Shown here: positions 55,134 to 63,568 of the stretch, one piece after another
Position numbering within the stretch: the first letter of the stretch is position 1
How the letters are laid out: each line of letters starts with the position of its first letter
Assembly: GCF_042683685.1 (NCBI RefSeq)
Contig: NZ_JBHUOP010000003.1
Location: 496,001 to 560,000 of the forward strand
Source of the DNA: Timonella corticicola
GTDB lineage: Bacteria > Actinomycetota > Actinomycetes > Actinomycetales > Cellulomonadaceae
Length of the DNA stretch: 64,000 nucleotides
Direction of reading: 5' to 3'
Made by a program: the position numbers and the translations under genes
Notes under the pieces: model-generated
The model's input: only the letters and a program-made list of their open reading frames with translations
Databases searched by the model: none
What the model was told of the DNA's origin: nothing

Positions 55134-55651
55134 GGGTGTTCTTCTCCTTCGATTGGTCCGGTGCGGTTCGTCTGTGCCGCCGCATCGACGAGCCCGGCCG
55201 TCAGTGGACGCTCCCGGGCAAAGCCTTGCACGTTGCTTCGCAGCGACCTCAGCCGTTCGGCCAGGTCCTGTGCCTCCGGTACGCTCACCCCGAGGGCCTG
55301 GGTAACGCATGATTCGAGCCAGTCAAGTTCTCCACGTAGACGCACCGCCTTCGCAGTGGCGCGTACCTGGATGCGTCTGCGATCCGTTGGATCGATGGCG
55401 CGTTCGATCAGCCCGGCACTCTGCATGCGTCCCAGCAGGCCGGCGACGCTGCTGGAGTCTAGACTCAATGCCTCAGCGATCCCACCAGGGGTCTGTTCGC
55501 CATCGCGCCACAGCACGCCGAGAACCATGAGTTGCTGAAAACTTACCCCCCACGGGGCGAGGAGGTCGCGGTAGAGCTGAACGGTGGCCTGCGCCGTCGA
55601 ATACAGGGCATGGCATAACACGTCGTCGATGTTGCGCTCGTTCGCATCCAT
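55109..55651 (-). CDS. OhrR-like MarR regulator (organic peroxide sensor)
   Basis: 180 residues. The N-terminus DDVLCHALYSTAQATVQLYRDLL carries Cys13 with nearby Tyr residues in the register of the peroxide-sensing Cys15 of Bacillus OhrR. The winged helix is QTPGGIAEALSLDSSSVAGLLGRMQSAGLI with wing DPTDRRRIQV. The C-terminus overlaps the peroxidase start by 25 bp. It is the first gene of the OhrR-Gpx-DoxX operon and probably represses it until Cys13 is oxidised. A second Cys (~115) may form the resolving disulfide as in 2-Cys OhrR. Confidence 0.88.
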   Translation of the reverse strand: MDANERNIDDVLCHALYSTAQATVQLYRDLLAPWGVSFQQLMVLGVLWRDGEQTPGGIAEALSLDSSSVAGLLGRMQSAGLIERAIDPTDRRRIQVRATAKAVRLRGELDWLESCVTQALGVSVPEAQDLAERLRSLRSNVQGFARERPLTAGLVDAAAQTNRTGPIEGEEHPWNSRTSK

Positions 55652-55776
55652 GTACTAAAGAATGGCACACGAATATCTTTGATACAAGATACTTTTGGCT
55701 GCGACGGTTTCGGCCCGCTTCGTCTGGTCGGTGCACGTTCAATGTACGGCAAGGTGTGGGTGGTAGAGTGATGCTC

Positions 55777-55842
55777 ATGAGTACTGGCTACTGCGCGCCC
55801 TTCATGGGCTGCGTGTTTACCGTTCGCGACCGCCGCGCCTGA
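55777..55842 (+). CDS. Erm leader peptide (21 codons)
   Basis: A short frame in front of an erm gene: it begins MSTGYCAPFM and ends FTVRDRRA with stop TGA. The R-D-R near its end is a basic-x-basic motif of the kind that stalls ribosomes with macrolides. An in-frame ATG at 55771 could add two codons. A possible -10 TAGAGT (55764-55769) ends seven bases before 55777, so the message may be leaderless. The role is to control translation of the downstream methyltransferase. Confidence 0.7.
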   Translation: MSTGYCAPFMGCVFTVRDRRA

Positions 55843-55945
55843 CGGCGCTGGCGCTTCTGTCGTCTTCACGCGCCGACTCGGGGATTCCCTCTTGCACCCC
55901 GGCAGCGTGTCGTAACTAGTCAACCCCCTTTATGACGCATGCTCG

Positions 55946-55973
55946 GGGTGCTCCGTCCTACCTCGGAGTACTC
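55946..55973 (+). promoter_or_regulatory. Attenuator hairpin hiding the erm ribosome site
   Basis: GGGTGCTCCG (55946-55955) pairs with CGGAGTACTC (55964-55973), with two G-U pairs and a TCCTACCT loop. The right arm contains CGGAG, the Shine-Dalgarno of erm, and the start codon follows at once. This is the expected end point of translational attenuation: leader stalling would free it. Confidence 0.75.
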
Positions 55974-55974
55974 A

Positions 55975-56766
55975 ATGCGGAAACGTTCCGTTCACGGCGG
56001 CCGACACGAACTCGGCCAGAACTTCCTCGTCCACCGACCAACGATCACGAAGATTATTGACCTAATCGCTGAGACCGACGGTCCAATCCTGGAGATCGGC
56101 GCTGGAGACGGTGCTCTCACCGTGCCTTTGGCGGCGCTGGGTCGTCCGTTGCGTGCGATAGACATCGATGGACATCGCATCGCGCGGCTGCGACGCCGAC
56201 TCCCGGGCAATGACATCGAGCAGGCAGATGCGCTGCACGAGCCCCTCGACCGCGCGGTGATCGTCGGCAACCTCCCTTTTCATCTCACGACACCACTGTT
56301 GCGTCGTCTGCTCGACGCCTCGGCGTGGAACCACGCGATTGTGCTGACGCAATGGGAGGTCGCACGCAAGCGCGCTGGAGTCGGAGGAGCGACAATGATG
56401 ACCGCTCAGGCGGCACCGTGGTTCACCTTCGAGTTGCACGGCCGCGTGCCAGCGTACGGGTTCACGCCACAACCCAGCATCGACGGTGGCGTGCTGGCAA
56501 TCCGTCGGCGCGATATACCTCTTGTCACCGACGTCGACCAACGCAACTACGCAAGCTTCGTGCACGGCATCTTCACGGGTCGTGGTCGCGGGGTCGCGGA
56601 CATTCTCCGCCAGCGCTCCGTTTGCGACCCCAGGACGATCAAGCACGTTCTGGATCAATCCTCGACGAACCAGAACGCTCTTCCTCGCGACCTTTCAGCC
56701 GACCAGTGGGCCGCGTTGTGGAAGGCCCTCGGTTCTGCTCGAAATCGTCGGAAGGGCAACTCGTGA
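55975..56766 (+). CDS. 23S rRNA adenine N6-methyltransferase Erm (Erm(X)-like)
   Basis: 263 residues. RHELGQNFLVHRPTITKIIDL at the N-terminus, SAM motif EIGAGDGALTVPLA, catalytic NLPF (VIVGNLPFHLTTPLLRRLL), QWEVARKRAGVGGATMMTAQ and the C-terminal GRGRGVADIL segment, all as in the actinobacterial Erm group that includes Erm(X). It methylates A2058 of 23S rRNA and gives MLS (macrolide-lincosamide-streptogramin B) resistance. ATG at 55975 follows CGGAG; an upstream in-frame ATG at 55939 lies before the hairpin and is unlikely. Leader and attenuator imply inducible expression. Whether it is acquired cannot be told from base composition alone. Confidence 0.92.
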   Translation: MRKRSVHGGRHELGQNFLVHRPTITKIIDLIAETDGPILEIGAGDGALTVPLAALGRPLRAIDIDGHRIARLRRRLPGNDIEQADALHEPLDRAVIVGNLPFHLTTPLLRRLLDASAWNHAIVLTQWEVARKRAGVGGATMMTAQAAPWFTFELHGRVPAYGFTPQPSIDGGVLAIRRRDIPLVTDVDQRNYASFVHGIFTGRGRGVADILRQRSVCDPRTIKHVLDQSSTNQNALPRDLSADQWAALWKALGSARNRRKGNS

Positions 56767-56907
56767 AGCCCTAGGAACTCATGAGGGCTCATGGATCTTT
56801 CGCCTTTCCTCAAGAATCTCACAGGAATGGCAAAGCCATTCCATAGACCATCTCTTTACTGTTGGGGCATCACAACGTTTCCAGCGAGACGAGAGGGACT
56901 GAGGACA

Positions 56908-58140
56908 ATGAACCCGAAAACAAAAATGATGAGGACAGCCGTGGCACTGGCTGCAGCGCTCACGCTTTCACTGGCCGCATGCACGGCATCGACCACTTCA
57001 ACAGATGCAGGTATTACCCAGGCAGCAGGGTCTGCTTCATCGGGTACACCCGCAACCACCGAGAGCGCAACGGAAACGACAACTGCCACAACTACCGAAA
57101 CTGCGACTTCTTCTGCGGCGGACGTTGACTGGGATAGCCTGCCGACCACTGATGTGTCTTTGACGGATGAGGGCCTCGCGATCACTGAGGCGGGAACCTA
57201 TGTTCTGACGGGGGAGTCGACTGGCCAGGTCACGGTAGACGTGGACGGCAATGTGCGAATCATTCTTGCCGGGGCGACCATCAATGCCAGCGAGGGTGCC
57301 GCGATCCAGATCGATAACGCCGAGTTGACCGTGTTGGAACTGCAAGACGGCACAACCAATACCGTTTCTGACGCATCCACGCGCAGCGATGAGGATATCG
57401 ATGGCGTGATTTACTCGTCGGATGATCTGCTCATCACCGGTTCGGGAACGCTCAACGTCACGGCAAACTTCGCTGACGGCATTGTGGGTAAAGACGACCT
57501 GTGGATTGAATCGGGAACGATAACGGTCACGAGCGTCGATGACGGTATCCGCGGTAAGGACTCGTTGACCATCTCAGGCGGCACGATCACGATTGATGCT
57601 GCAGGCGATGGTCTGAAATCCAGCAATGACACCGATTTGGGCAAGGGCCAGCTCACGATCACGGATAGCTCGATCACGGTTACGTCAGGGGACGATGCGA
57701 TCAAGGCCGAGCAGTACCTGCTGATTGCGGGTGGGACGATCAACATCGTCCAGTCCGTGGAGGGGATCGAGGCGCCGGTCATCGTGATCGACGGCGGCGA
57801 GATCAGCATCAATGCATCAGATGACGGAATCAACGCATCGGCCTCAGAGATCGTTACATCTGGTCTGAGCATCACGTTCAATGGCGGTGACATCACGATT
57901 GTGATGGCTTCGGGTGATACGGATGCGATCGACAGCAATGGCGACCTGACGATCAATGGTGGCACGTTCACCATCACCGCGCAGTCTGCGTTCGACTTCG
58001 ACGGCACGGGAACTCTCAACGGCGGCTCGATCACTGTGAACGGTGAGCAGGTCACTGAACTCACGAATCAGATGATGGGCGGAGGTCCGGGCGGTACTCG
58101 TGAAGAGGGTCAGATGGGTGGTGGCCGTGGGGGACGCTAA
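56908..58140 (+). CDS. Beta-helix carbohydrate-binding lipoprotein (Cthe_2159-like)
   Basis: 410 residues. Lipobox LAAC with Cys25, a ~70-residue Thr/Ser/Ala linker, then a right-handed beta-helix made of repeats such as GVIYSSDDLLITGSGTLNV, GIVGKDDLWIESGTITVTS and DGIRGKDSLTISGGTITID. This DDGI-K-DSLTI-SGGT ladder is the PF14262-type Ca2+/polysaccharide-binding fold described for Cthe_2159. The tail is Gly-rich (MMGGGPGG, MGGGRGGR). Function probably anchoring to or sensing acidic polysaccharide. Strong GAGGAC site before the ATG. Confidence 0.8.
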   Translation: MNPKTKMMRTAVALAAALTLSLAACTASTTSTDAGITQAAGSASSGTPATTESATETTTATTTETATSSAADVDWDSLPTTDVSLTDEGLAITEAGTYVLTGESTGQVTVDVDGNVRIILAGATINASEGAAIQIDNAELTVLELQDGTTNTVSDASTRSDEDIDGVIYSSDDLLITGSGTLNVTANFADGIVGKDDLWIESGTITVTSVDDGIRGKDSLTISGGTITIDAAGDGLKSSNDTDLGKGQLTITDSSITVTSGDDAIKAEQYLLIAGGTINIVQSVEGIEAPVIVIDGGEISINASDDGINASASEIVTSGLSITFNGGDITIVMASGDTDAIDSNGDLTINGGTFTITAQSAFDFDGTGTLNGGSITVNGEQVTELTNQMMGGGPGGTREEGQMGGGRGGR

Positions 58141-58533
58141 CTGATCTCCAAACTGAACTCGGCGCTTTGTGCACAAAGCGCCGAGTTCGTTGTTTATTGC
58201 CGACGAGTCGGACGATTCCCCAGTTGCCATCCGGCCCAGCTGGGCCGGGCTGGGAGGCGAGAAGTTTTCGGGAACTAACCGACTCGTCGGCAATAACAAG
58301 AGTGCACTCGCAATGCTTCTAACCATTTGAGAGTGACCAGATGCGTACTCGCAGTGCGTGAGAGTGCGGATCTGGTCACTCTCAAATGAGAGCGAGGACG
58401 AGGGCGCTGGGAGACGCGGCGACTCGGGACCATCTGAACTCGTCGGCAACTCATACTGTGGTCTGATCTTTGTGCTGACTGAGCATACTCTGGGAGGATT
58501 ATGTTCCCCACCTATGTAAGTTAGCCTTGTTGA
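58141..58533. repeat. 393-bp intergenic array of nested palindromes
   Basis: Four structures follow each other: a perfect 34-bp palindrome (58155-58188), an 18-bp inverted repeat TTATTGCCGACGAGTCGG (58194-58211 with 58279-58296) enclosing CCGGCCCAGCTGGGCCGG, and a 19-bp inverted repeat (58324-58342 with 58370-58388). No coding frame. Confidence 0.75.
58155..58198. terminator. Terminator after the beta-helix lipoprotein gene
   Basis: GAACTCGGCGCTTTG and its complement form a 34-bp perfect palindrome followed by GTTGTTTATT. Confidence 0.75.
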
Positions 58534-59460
58534 GTGCTAGGTTCCTTCGTTCGCCGTGCGCACGAGGTGCTCATCTCCGTGCGCGATGCCTTTCTGCCTC
58601 GACCACATGGGGTTTTCGGTTCAGAAACCATCACTGAACTGTCCTTGGACCCGGCAACGGTGCGCAAGACCGCTGGTGTGCTTCGGCTCTCGGAACTAGG
58701 TACACGCCAAGTGCAGGTGATCTCGCCGGACCTATTCGATGACCATAATGTATTGGCCACATCGCTGCGACAGGCACTCGAGTCTGGAAGCAGACTCTGG
58801 GTCGTCACGATTGCTGACAACACCATCCACGCAAGGTTGGATGCAAAGTTCGGCCGGCACCTTGTCGCCCTTGGACCACAGTCCGCTGATGGGCGCAGAG
58901 CCTACGGGATCACCCCCGAGCATGTTGCGAGTTGGCTGCTGATCGAGTTCCCCGGATATGCCTGGTTGTTCGAGGGCGTTGATGCCGCCAGCCTGTCGCA
59001 CCGGATACTTGCACGTTTGACTGAGCTGATGGTTCCCGTGCGTCAACGCTCCAAGATCGCGCGGCTCCTGCGCAACCCTAGAACCTACGTATACCTGGCG
59101 GTCTTCGTATACTCCTCGCTGCGGGCTCTGCCAGTGATGTTCGTGAAGGAATTCCATGGCAGCCTTCTGATGTTGTGGTCAATCGACGTCATCACGGCGA
59201 TTCCGTATACGTGGGGCATCATCGCGATGATTTCCGGAGCCACACGACGCATCCGAATGGCCGGAACGCTCGTCACGATGGCCACGTTTATGGCGCCATA
59301 CGTGTATTTCGGTCTGTATGGGCGCAACTATCCGCCATTCGTCATCCTGATCATCGCACTGCTCATCGCAGGCAGCCTAGGGATTGAATGGGCGAACTAC
59401 CGCCAGGAACGGTCGCTTGAAAGCCGCTATGCGGCGGAGGTTCCGCGCACGTTTGCGTGA
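58534..59460 (+). CDS. Membrane protein of unknown function with N-terminal cytosolic domain
   Basis: 308 residues, GTG start at 58534. The first ~170 residues are soluble and mixed alpha/beta (LSLDPATVRKTAGVLRLSE; SRLWVVTIADNTIHARLD; YGITPEHVASWLLIEF). Then come four membrane helices (~190-290), the second pair with PYTWGIIAMISGATRRIRMAGT. The C-terminus is short and charged. I do not recognise a family. Its neighbours give no clue: palindromes on one side, the convergent Pcs gene on the other. Confidence 0.6.
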   Translation: MLGSFVRRAHEVLISVRDAFLPRPHGVFGSETITELSLDPATVRKTAGVLRLSELGTRQVQVISPDLFDDHNVLATSLRQALESGSRLWVVTIADNTIHARLDAKFGRHLVALGPQSADGRRAYGITPEHVASWLLIEFPGYAWLFEGVDAASLSHRILARLTELMVPVRQRSKIARLLRNPRTYVYLAVFVYSSLRALPVMFVKEFHGSLLMLWSIDVITAIPYTWGIIAMISGATRRIRMAGTLVTMATFMAPYVYFGLYGRNYPPFVILIIALLIAGSLGIEWANYRQERSLESRYAAEVPRTFA

Positions 59461-59509
59461 CGCTGACTCGAACATTCTAGGCGGGTGGCGTAGATGTTGC
59501 CCTAGCCGG

Positions 59510-59569
59510 ATGGTGATTTTCCGGGATCAAGACTTAAGAAAAACCACCCTGATCCCGCAAAACCACCAG
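59510..59569 (+). repeat. 60-bp palindromic element, family A copy 4
   Basis: ATGGTGATTTTCCGGGATCA left end, CCCTGATCCCGCAAAA near the right end. It lies between convergent genes, only 5 bp beyond the Pcs stop. Confidence 0.85.
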
Positions 59570-59574
59570 GTTGC

Positions 59575-60324
59575 CTACTGGTTGCCTACGACGGCCTTGC
59601 TGCGAGCACGAATCTCCTGCACGGTTCGGTATGCGCTCAGGCCCATGAGCCAGGCTCCGCACGCCCACCAGATCACCTCGACGACAAGCGCGCGTTCAGG
59701 GTGTTGGATGAGCAGAATCGCAGTGGTCACGATCCAGCCGAAGGCCGTTGCGATGTTCATCGGCATCAACCGTGCGACTCGGAATGGGTGCACGAAAGTC
59801 AACGGCGCAACGGTCAGGAGTGCCAGCACGATGGTCACGGTGACGTTGAGAGCCGAGCCGGAACCGACGATCCACATGACCACGGCCACGATGTTCCATG
59901 CGGCGGGGAAGCCCATGAAGTAGTAGTCGTGGGTTTTGAGTTTCACGTTGCAGTAGGTGAACACCGAGGACGTGCAGATGAGCGCGAACATTGCCGCGGA
60001 CGTCCACGATCCGCCGAGTGGCAGGTGAATGTACATGAACAGCGCGGGGATGAAGGTCCACGTCAGGTAGTCGACCATGATGTCGAGGACGGTTCCGTCA
60101 AAGTTCGGCGCATACTTTTTGACGTCTGCCTTTCGTGCGAGGTTGCCGTCGAGCCCGTCGACGATGAGCGCGATTCCGAGCCACATCCACATCTGCAGGA
60201 TCTCGCCCTGGAACAGTGCGGCGATTGCTAGGCAGGCCCAGATCACTCCGGTCATGGTGAAGATGTGCACGAGCCAGGCATAGGTGACGCGTTGGCGTTG
60301 GAGGGGCTGCGATGTGGAACTCAT
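59575..60324 (-). CDS. pcs: Phosphatidylcholine synthase (CDP-diacylglycerol-choline phosphatidyltransferase)
   Basis: 249 residues with eight membrane helices. The CDP-alcohol motif runs DGLDGNLAR (56-64) then GTVLDIMVD with Asp81 and Asp85. The spacing DG-x2-AR-x12-G-x3-D-x3-D is that of Pcs rather than other family members (x8). FMGFPAAWNIVAVVMW and FVHPFRVARLM also match bacterial Pcs. The enzyme condenses choline with CDP-diacylglycerol directly to phosphatidylcholine, releasing CMP. It starts 17 bp after the BCCT stop with AAGGAA, so the choline carrier and synthase are one operon. Confidence 0.85.
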   Translation of the reverse strand: MSSTSQPLQRQRVTYAWLVHIFTMTGVIWACLAIAALFQGEILQMWMWLGIALIVDGLDGNLARKADVKKYAPNFDGTVLDIMVDYLTWTFIPALFMYIHLPLGGSWTSAAMFALICTSSVFTYCNVKLKTHDYYFMGFPAAWNIVAVVMWIVGSGSALNVTVTIVLALLTVAPLTFVHPFRVARLMPMNIATAFGWIVTTAILLIQHPERALVVEVIWWACGAWLMGLSAYRTVQEIRARSKAVVGNQ

Positions 60325-60341
60325 TTTCCTTCTCGTTTGCT

Positions 60342-62087
60342 TCAGTTGTGTGTGGCTGTATGTGGTGGGTTGGTGGCATTTGTCGACGAGTCGGCGACGT
60401 GTTCTTCCGGAGTGCTGCCCGCTACTTCCGTGGTCAGAGCGCGGGCCCGTGCACTGACTGGAGCCTCTGCCTGGTCCGTACGGTCTGGGCCATCACCTGT
60501 GGTGCCGCCTGTGGTTACGCCACCAGGCGGCATATCGACCGTGCTCTTGAGGGACCGATAGAAGGACACCATGACCATGATGAGCACGATTGAGAACGGT
60601 AGCCCGATGATCACGGTGGCTTGTTGGAGCGTGCTGACACCACCGACGATCAGCATCGCGAGGGTGAGCACGCCGGTTGCAACGGACCAGACGATTCGTA
60701 GTGGTTTGCCGCCGTCTTGGCTGTTGTTCTCGATCTTGGAGGACAGTCCGGACAACACTAGGGCGCCGGAGTCGGCAGAGGTCACGTAGAGCAGGAGGCC
60801 AGCGGCGAGGGCGACTGCCACGAGCATTGAGGAGCCGGGGTAGGTGCCCAGTAGGTCGAAGAAGGCCCGCTCGGGCAGATTGACGGCGGTGTCGGCGAAG
60901 GCCAGGTCACCGCCGATGACCAGTTCGAGGGCGGAGTTCCCCAGAACCACCACGAACAGGGCGATGTAGAGGAACGGGATCACCATGACGCCGACCACGA
61001 ACTCGCGTAGGGTGCGTCCGCGCGAGATACGGGCGAGGAAGAGTCCCACGAATGGTGCCCAGGCGATCCACCAGGCCCAGAAGAACAGAGTCCAGTCCTG
61101 AGACCACGCATCCGGGCGATCCCAGGCGTGGGTTTCAAGGAGCAGGGAGGGGAATGTGGTCAGGAAGTCGCCGATGTTCATGACGAATGCCTCGAGGATA
61201 CGTCGGGTCTCGCCCCACAGCACGATCCACGCAAGCATGACGATCACGACGATCACGTTTGCCTCAGACAGCCGCCGGATACCCTTTTCCACACCGGAGA
61301 CCGTGGATGCGGTGGCCATGGCGACTGAGAACACGATCAGCCAGATATAGGTGGCGATGTTCTCGGGTACGCCAGCGAGTACGTGAAGGCCGTAGGCAAG
61401 TTGCACCACGCCAATGCCAAGGGACGTCGCGATACCGAAGATGGTTCCCAGGACAGCGATGGTGTCGATCAGGTTGCCGAGCCAGCCGTCGGCGCGTTTC
61501 TTGAGGATGGGACGCATGAGGGAACGGATGGAGAGCGGCTGGTTCTTGCGGTAGGCAAAGAAGGCGAATGCCCCACCCATCACCGCATACATCGCCCAGC
61601 CAACAGGGCCATAGTGGAACAGCGTCCACACGATTGCCTGCTTTGCCGCAGCGGTGTCCATGCCCTCGCCGACCGGTGGGTAGAGGTATTGCGCCACGGG
61701 TTCGGAGACGGAGAAGAACATCAGGTCGATGCCGATGCCCGCTGCGAACAACATCGCGGTCCAGGTGAACAAGTTGAAGGTTGGCTTCGAGTCATCGGGG
61801 CCGAGTTTGATGCGACCCGCACGGGAGAACAGCAGATAGGCGACGAACGCAACCACGACACCGGCGATGGCAACGTAGTACCAACCAAAGTGGGAGGCAA
61901 CCCAAGCAACCATCGCACCAATGACCTCGTCCGCACGTTCCGGGGCGACGACGGCCCAGACGGCGAGAGCGACGATGAGAGTCACCGAACTGATCAGGAC
62001 CGGCCAGTTTGCCCGTGGCGCTGATGCTGGGGTTGTGTGCAGTTGTCGCGCAGCCCTCGTGGGCCCGGCCGGTTTGGGCGCGTTCAC
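60342..62087 (-). CDS. BCCT-family transporter, BetT/choline type
   Basis: 581 residues, 12 membrane helices. The glycine motif AAGIGIDLMFFSVSEPVAQY (GIGID) is of the proton-coupled BetT/choline branch, unlike GMGIG of the first BCCT gene. TM8 tract FFWAWWIAWAPFVGLFLARISRGRTL is conserved. The C-terminal ~75 residues are Thr/Ala-rich and disordered. The start is uncertain: GTG 62087 fits the first charged segment, while the frame stays open to GTG 62282 without a ribosome site. It is in an operon with Pcs, so choline is the likely substrate, feeding phosphatidylcholine synthesis. Confidence 0.85.
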   Translation of the reverse strand: MNAPKPAGPTRAARQLHTTPASAPRANWPVLISSVTLIVALAVWAVVAPERADEVIGAMVAWVASHFGWYYVAIAGVVVAFVAYLLFSRAGRIKLGPDDSKPTFNLFTWTAMLFAAGIGIDLMFFSVSEPVAQYLYPPVGEGMDTAAAKQAIVWTLFHYGPVGWAMYAVMGGAFAFFAYRKNQPLSIRSLMRPILKKRADGWLGNLIDTIAVLGTIFGIATSLGIGVVQLAYGLHVLAGVPENIATYIWLIVFSVAMATASTVSGVEKGIRRLSEANVIVVIVMLAWIVLWGETRRILEAFVMNIGDFLTTFPSLLLETHAWDRPDAWSQDWTLFFWAWWIAWAPFVGLFLARISRGRTLREFVVGVMVIPFLYIALFVVVLGNSALELVIGGDLAFADTAVNLPERAFFDLLGTYPGSSMLVAVALAAGLLLYVTSADSGALVLSGLSSKIENNSQDGGKPLRIVWSVATGVLTLAMLIVGGVSTLQQATVIIGLPFSIVLIMVMVSFYRSLKSTVDMPPGGVTTGGTTGDGPDRTDQAEAPVSARARALTTEVAGSTPEEHVADSSTNATNPPHTATHN

Positions 62088-62539
62088 CGAATCTCGCTCT
62101 CGCGCTGAAGCGCTTTGGGTTTCTGTGCAGGAGATCTTCAGCCTTGCTCCGCGTGCGGGTGGTGCCACTGAACCAGTGATCCCATCGCTGATGATGCGTG
62201 AACCCAGGCGGAACCCTGCGCGCCGCGGGTGCGGAGCGGGTGAACAGGTTCCAGCGTTGGTGGGTTTGGTTCCCCGCTGCACAGGTACGTCGTTGACGTG
62301 CGCCCTCTAGGATAGCAGTGCGGAGATTGCCGGTGTGCCCACGTCAGACACCTTTTCCGGCTCGGTTTCGGGTTTTGCGCCGCGAACTGGGGCTTTGAGT
62401 TTGCTTTGAGGCGACTTTGCGCCACCTTTGAACCGATTCCCGACGATTCAGTGAGTTCCAGCAACACGCGGTAACTGGCATTGAGTGGCGTTGAGTAGTG
62501 CAACACTCTAGATAAGAGTTAAGTCGGACAGGGTGAGAC

Positions 62540-63505
62540 ATGTTGAATCAGGCAACTGAACTGTGGGTCGAATCAAAGATTTCGCGCAAAGTCTTGGCGG
62601 TGAGTGCCGTGCTCACCGCATTGCTCGCACTTCCTTTCCTTGGGGTGCTGTGGTGTGTGGGGGTACCCGGTGCAGTTGCACTGGGTATGGGATTTCTTGC
62701 CGGAACCCGCCCTGCAACCACATTGAGTCCTCGCGACGCAGCGCTGTTGGCTGTCCCGACAGCGCTTACCGGAGCCGTCGCGGTGGGCTTACAGGGCCAG
62801 CCCTTTGTCGCAGCATGCTTTGTCGCTCTCATCTGCCTCATGGTCGCACCCGCGGAGATTCGCAAGCAAGGACTCCTGTCAGGGGTGCCAACCGTGGCTG
62901 CGGTACTTGTGTCCCTACCGGGAGATTTCCACCCTGCGACCACGGCTGGATGGATGATGGTTGGAAGCCTACTGCTGATTGGCATCGCCGTTGTCGCAAA
63001 ATTCCCACGGGTACCCACCCGTGTAGTTGATCCGGCTCACGCGTGGCGGCACGCGATCGTCATGGCCGTAGCTGCGGCAACAGTTGTCTATGTGGTCCAG
63101 TACTTCGGCATACCGCATGGGTATTGGATTGCAGTCACCCTAACGGTGGTGCTCCGACCACTTCCAGATATCACGCGTGCCAGAGGCCGTCAGAGAGTCC
63201 TTGGCACGGTGGGTGGGGTCGTGCTCGCCCTTGTGCTGGCAACCGCCTTTCCCGGTTGGGCGGTTACTATAGCGCTCGCGGTGTGCATGACCCTGATGAT
63301 CTCCTATGCGCTCCTTGACGACTATCTTCGTCAGGTCGTGTTTCTGACGCCATCGGTGGTTCTGCTTGCCCCTGCAGGCGGGGCTGAGTTGGTCGCGCTT
63401 GAGCGTGCTGTGGCTACCCTGACCGGTGCGTTTTTGGCGGGAGCGCTCGCGCTGTTCCTGGTGCAGACGGATGATCCGGGCGTGACGGTCGAGAATCCGG
63501 GCTAG
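62540..63505 (+). CDS. FUSC-family inner-membrane protein
   Basis: 321 residues with about ten membrane helices. The second half contains the FUSC/aromatic-acid exporter signature YFGIPHGYWIAVTLTVVLRPLPDITRARGRQRVLGTVGG. It is half the size of typical FUSC exporters and lacks the soluble middle domain, so it may dimerise. Probable role in efflux or membrane homeostasis; substrate unknown. ATG at 62540 follows GGGTGAG. Confidence 0.8.
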   Translation: MLNQATELWVESKISRKVLAVSAVLTALLALPFLGVLWCVGVPGAVALGMGFLAGTRPATTLSPRDAALLAVPTALTGAVAVGLQGQPFVAACFVALICLMVAPAEIRKQGLLSGVPTVAAVLVSLPGDFHPATTAGWMMVGSLLLIGIAVVAKFPRVPTRVVDPAHAWRHAIVMAVAAATVVYVVQYFGIPHGYWIAVTLTVVLRPLPDITRARGRQRVLGTVGGVVLALVLATAFPGWAVTIALAVCMTLMISYALLDDYLRQVVFLTPSVVLLAPAGGAELVALERAVATLTGAFLAGALALFLVQTDDPGVTVENPG

Positions 63506-63568
63506 TAGGGTGTCGCCAACCTCCTGGCGAAGGAACGAACACAACAGCCTAGTTGCGGGAGGAACCGA

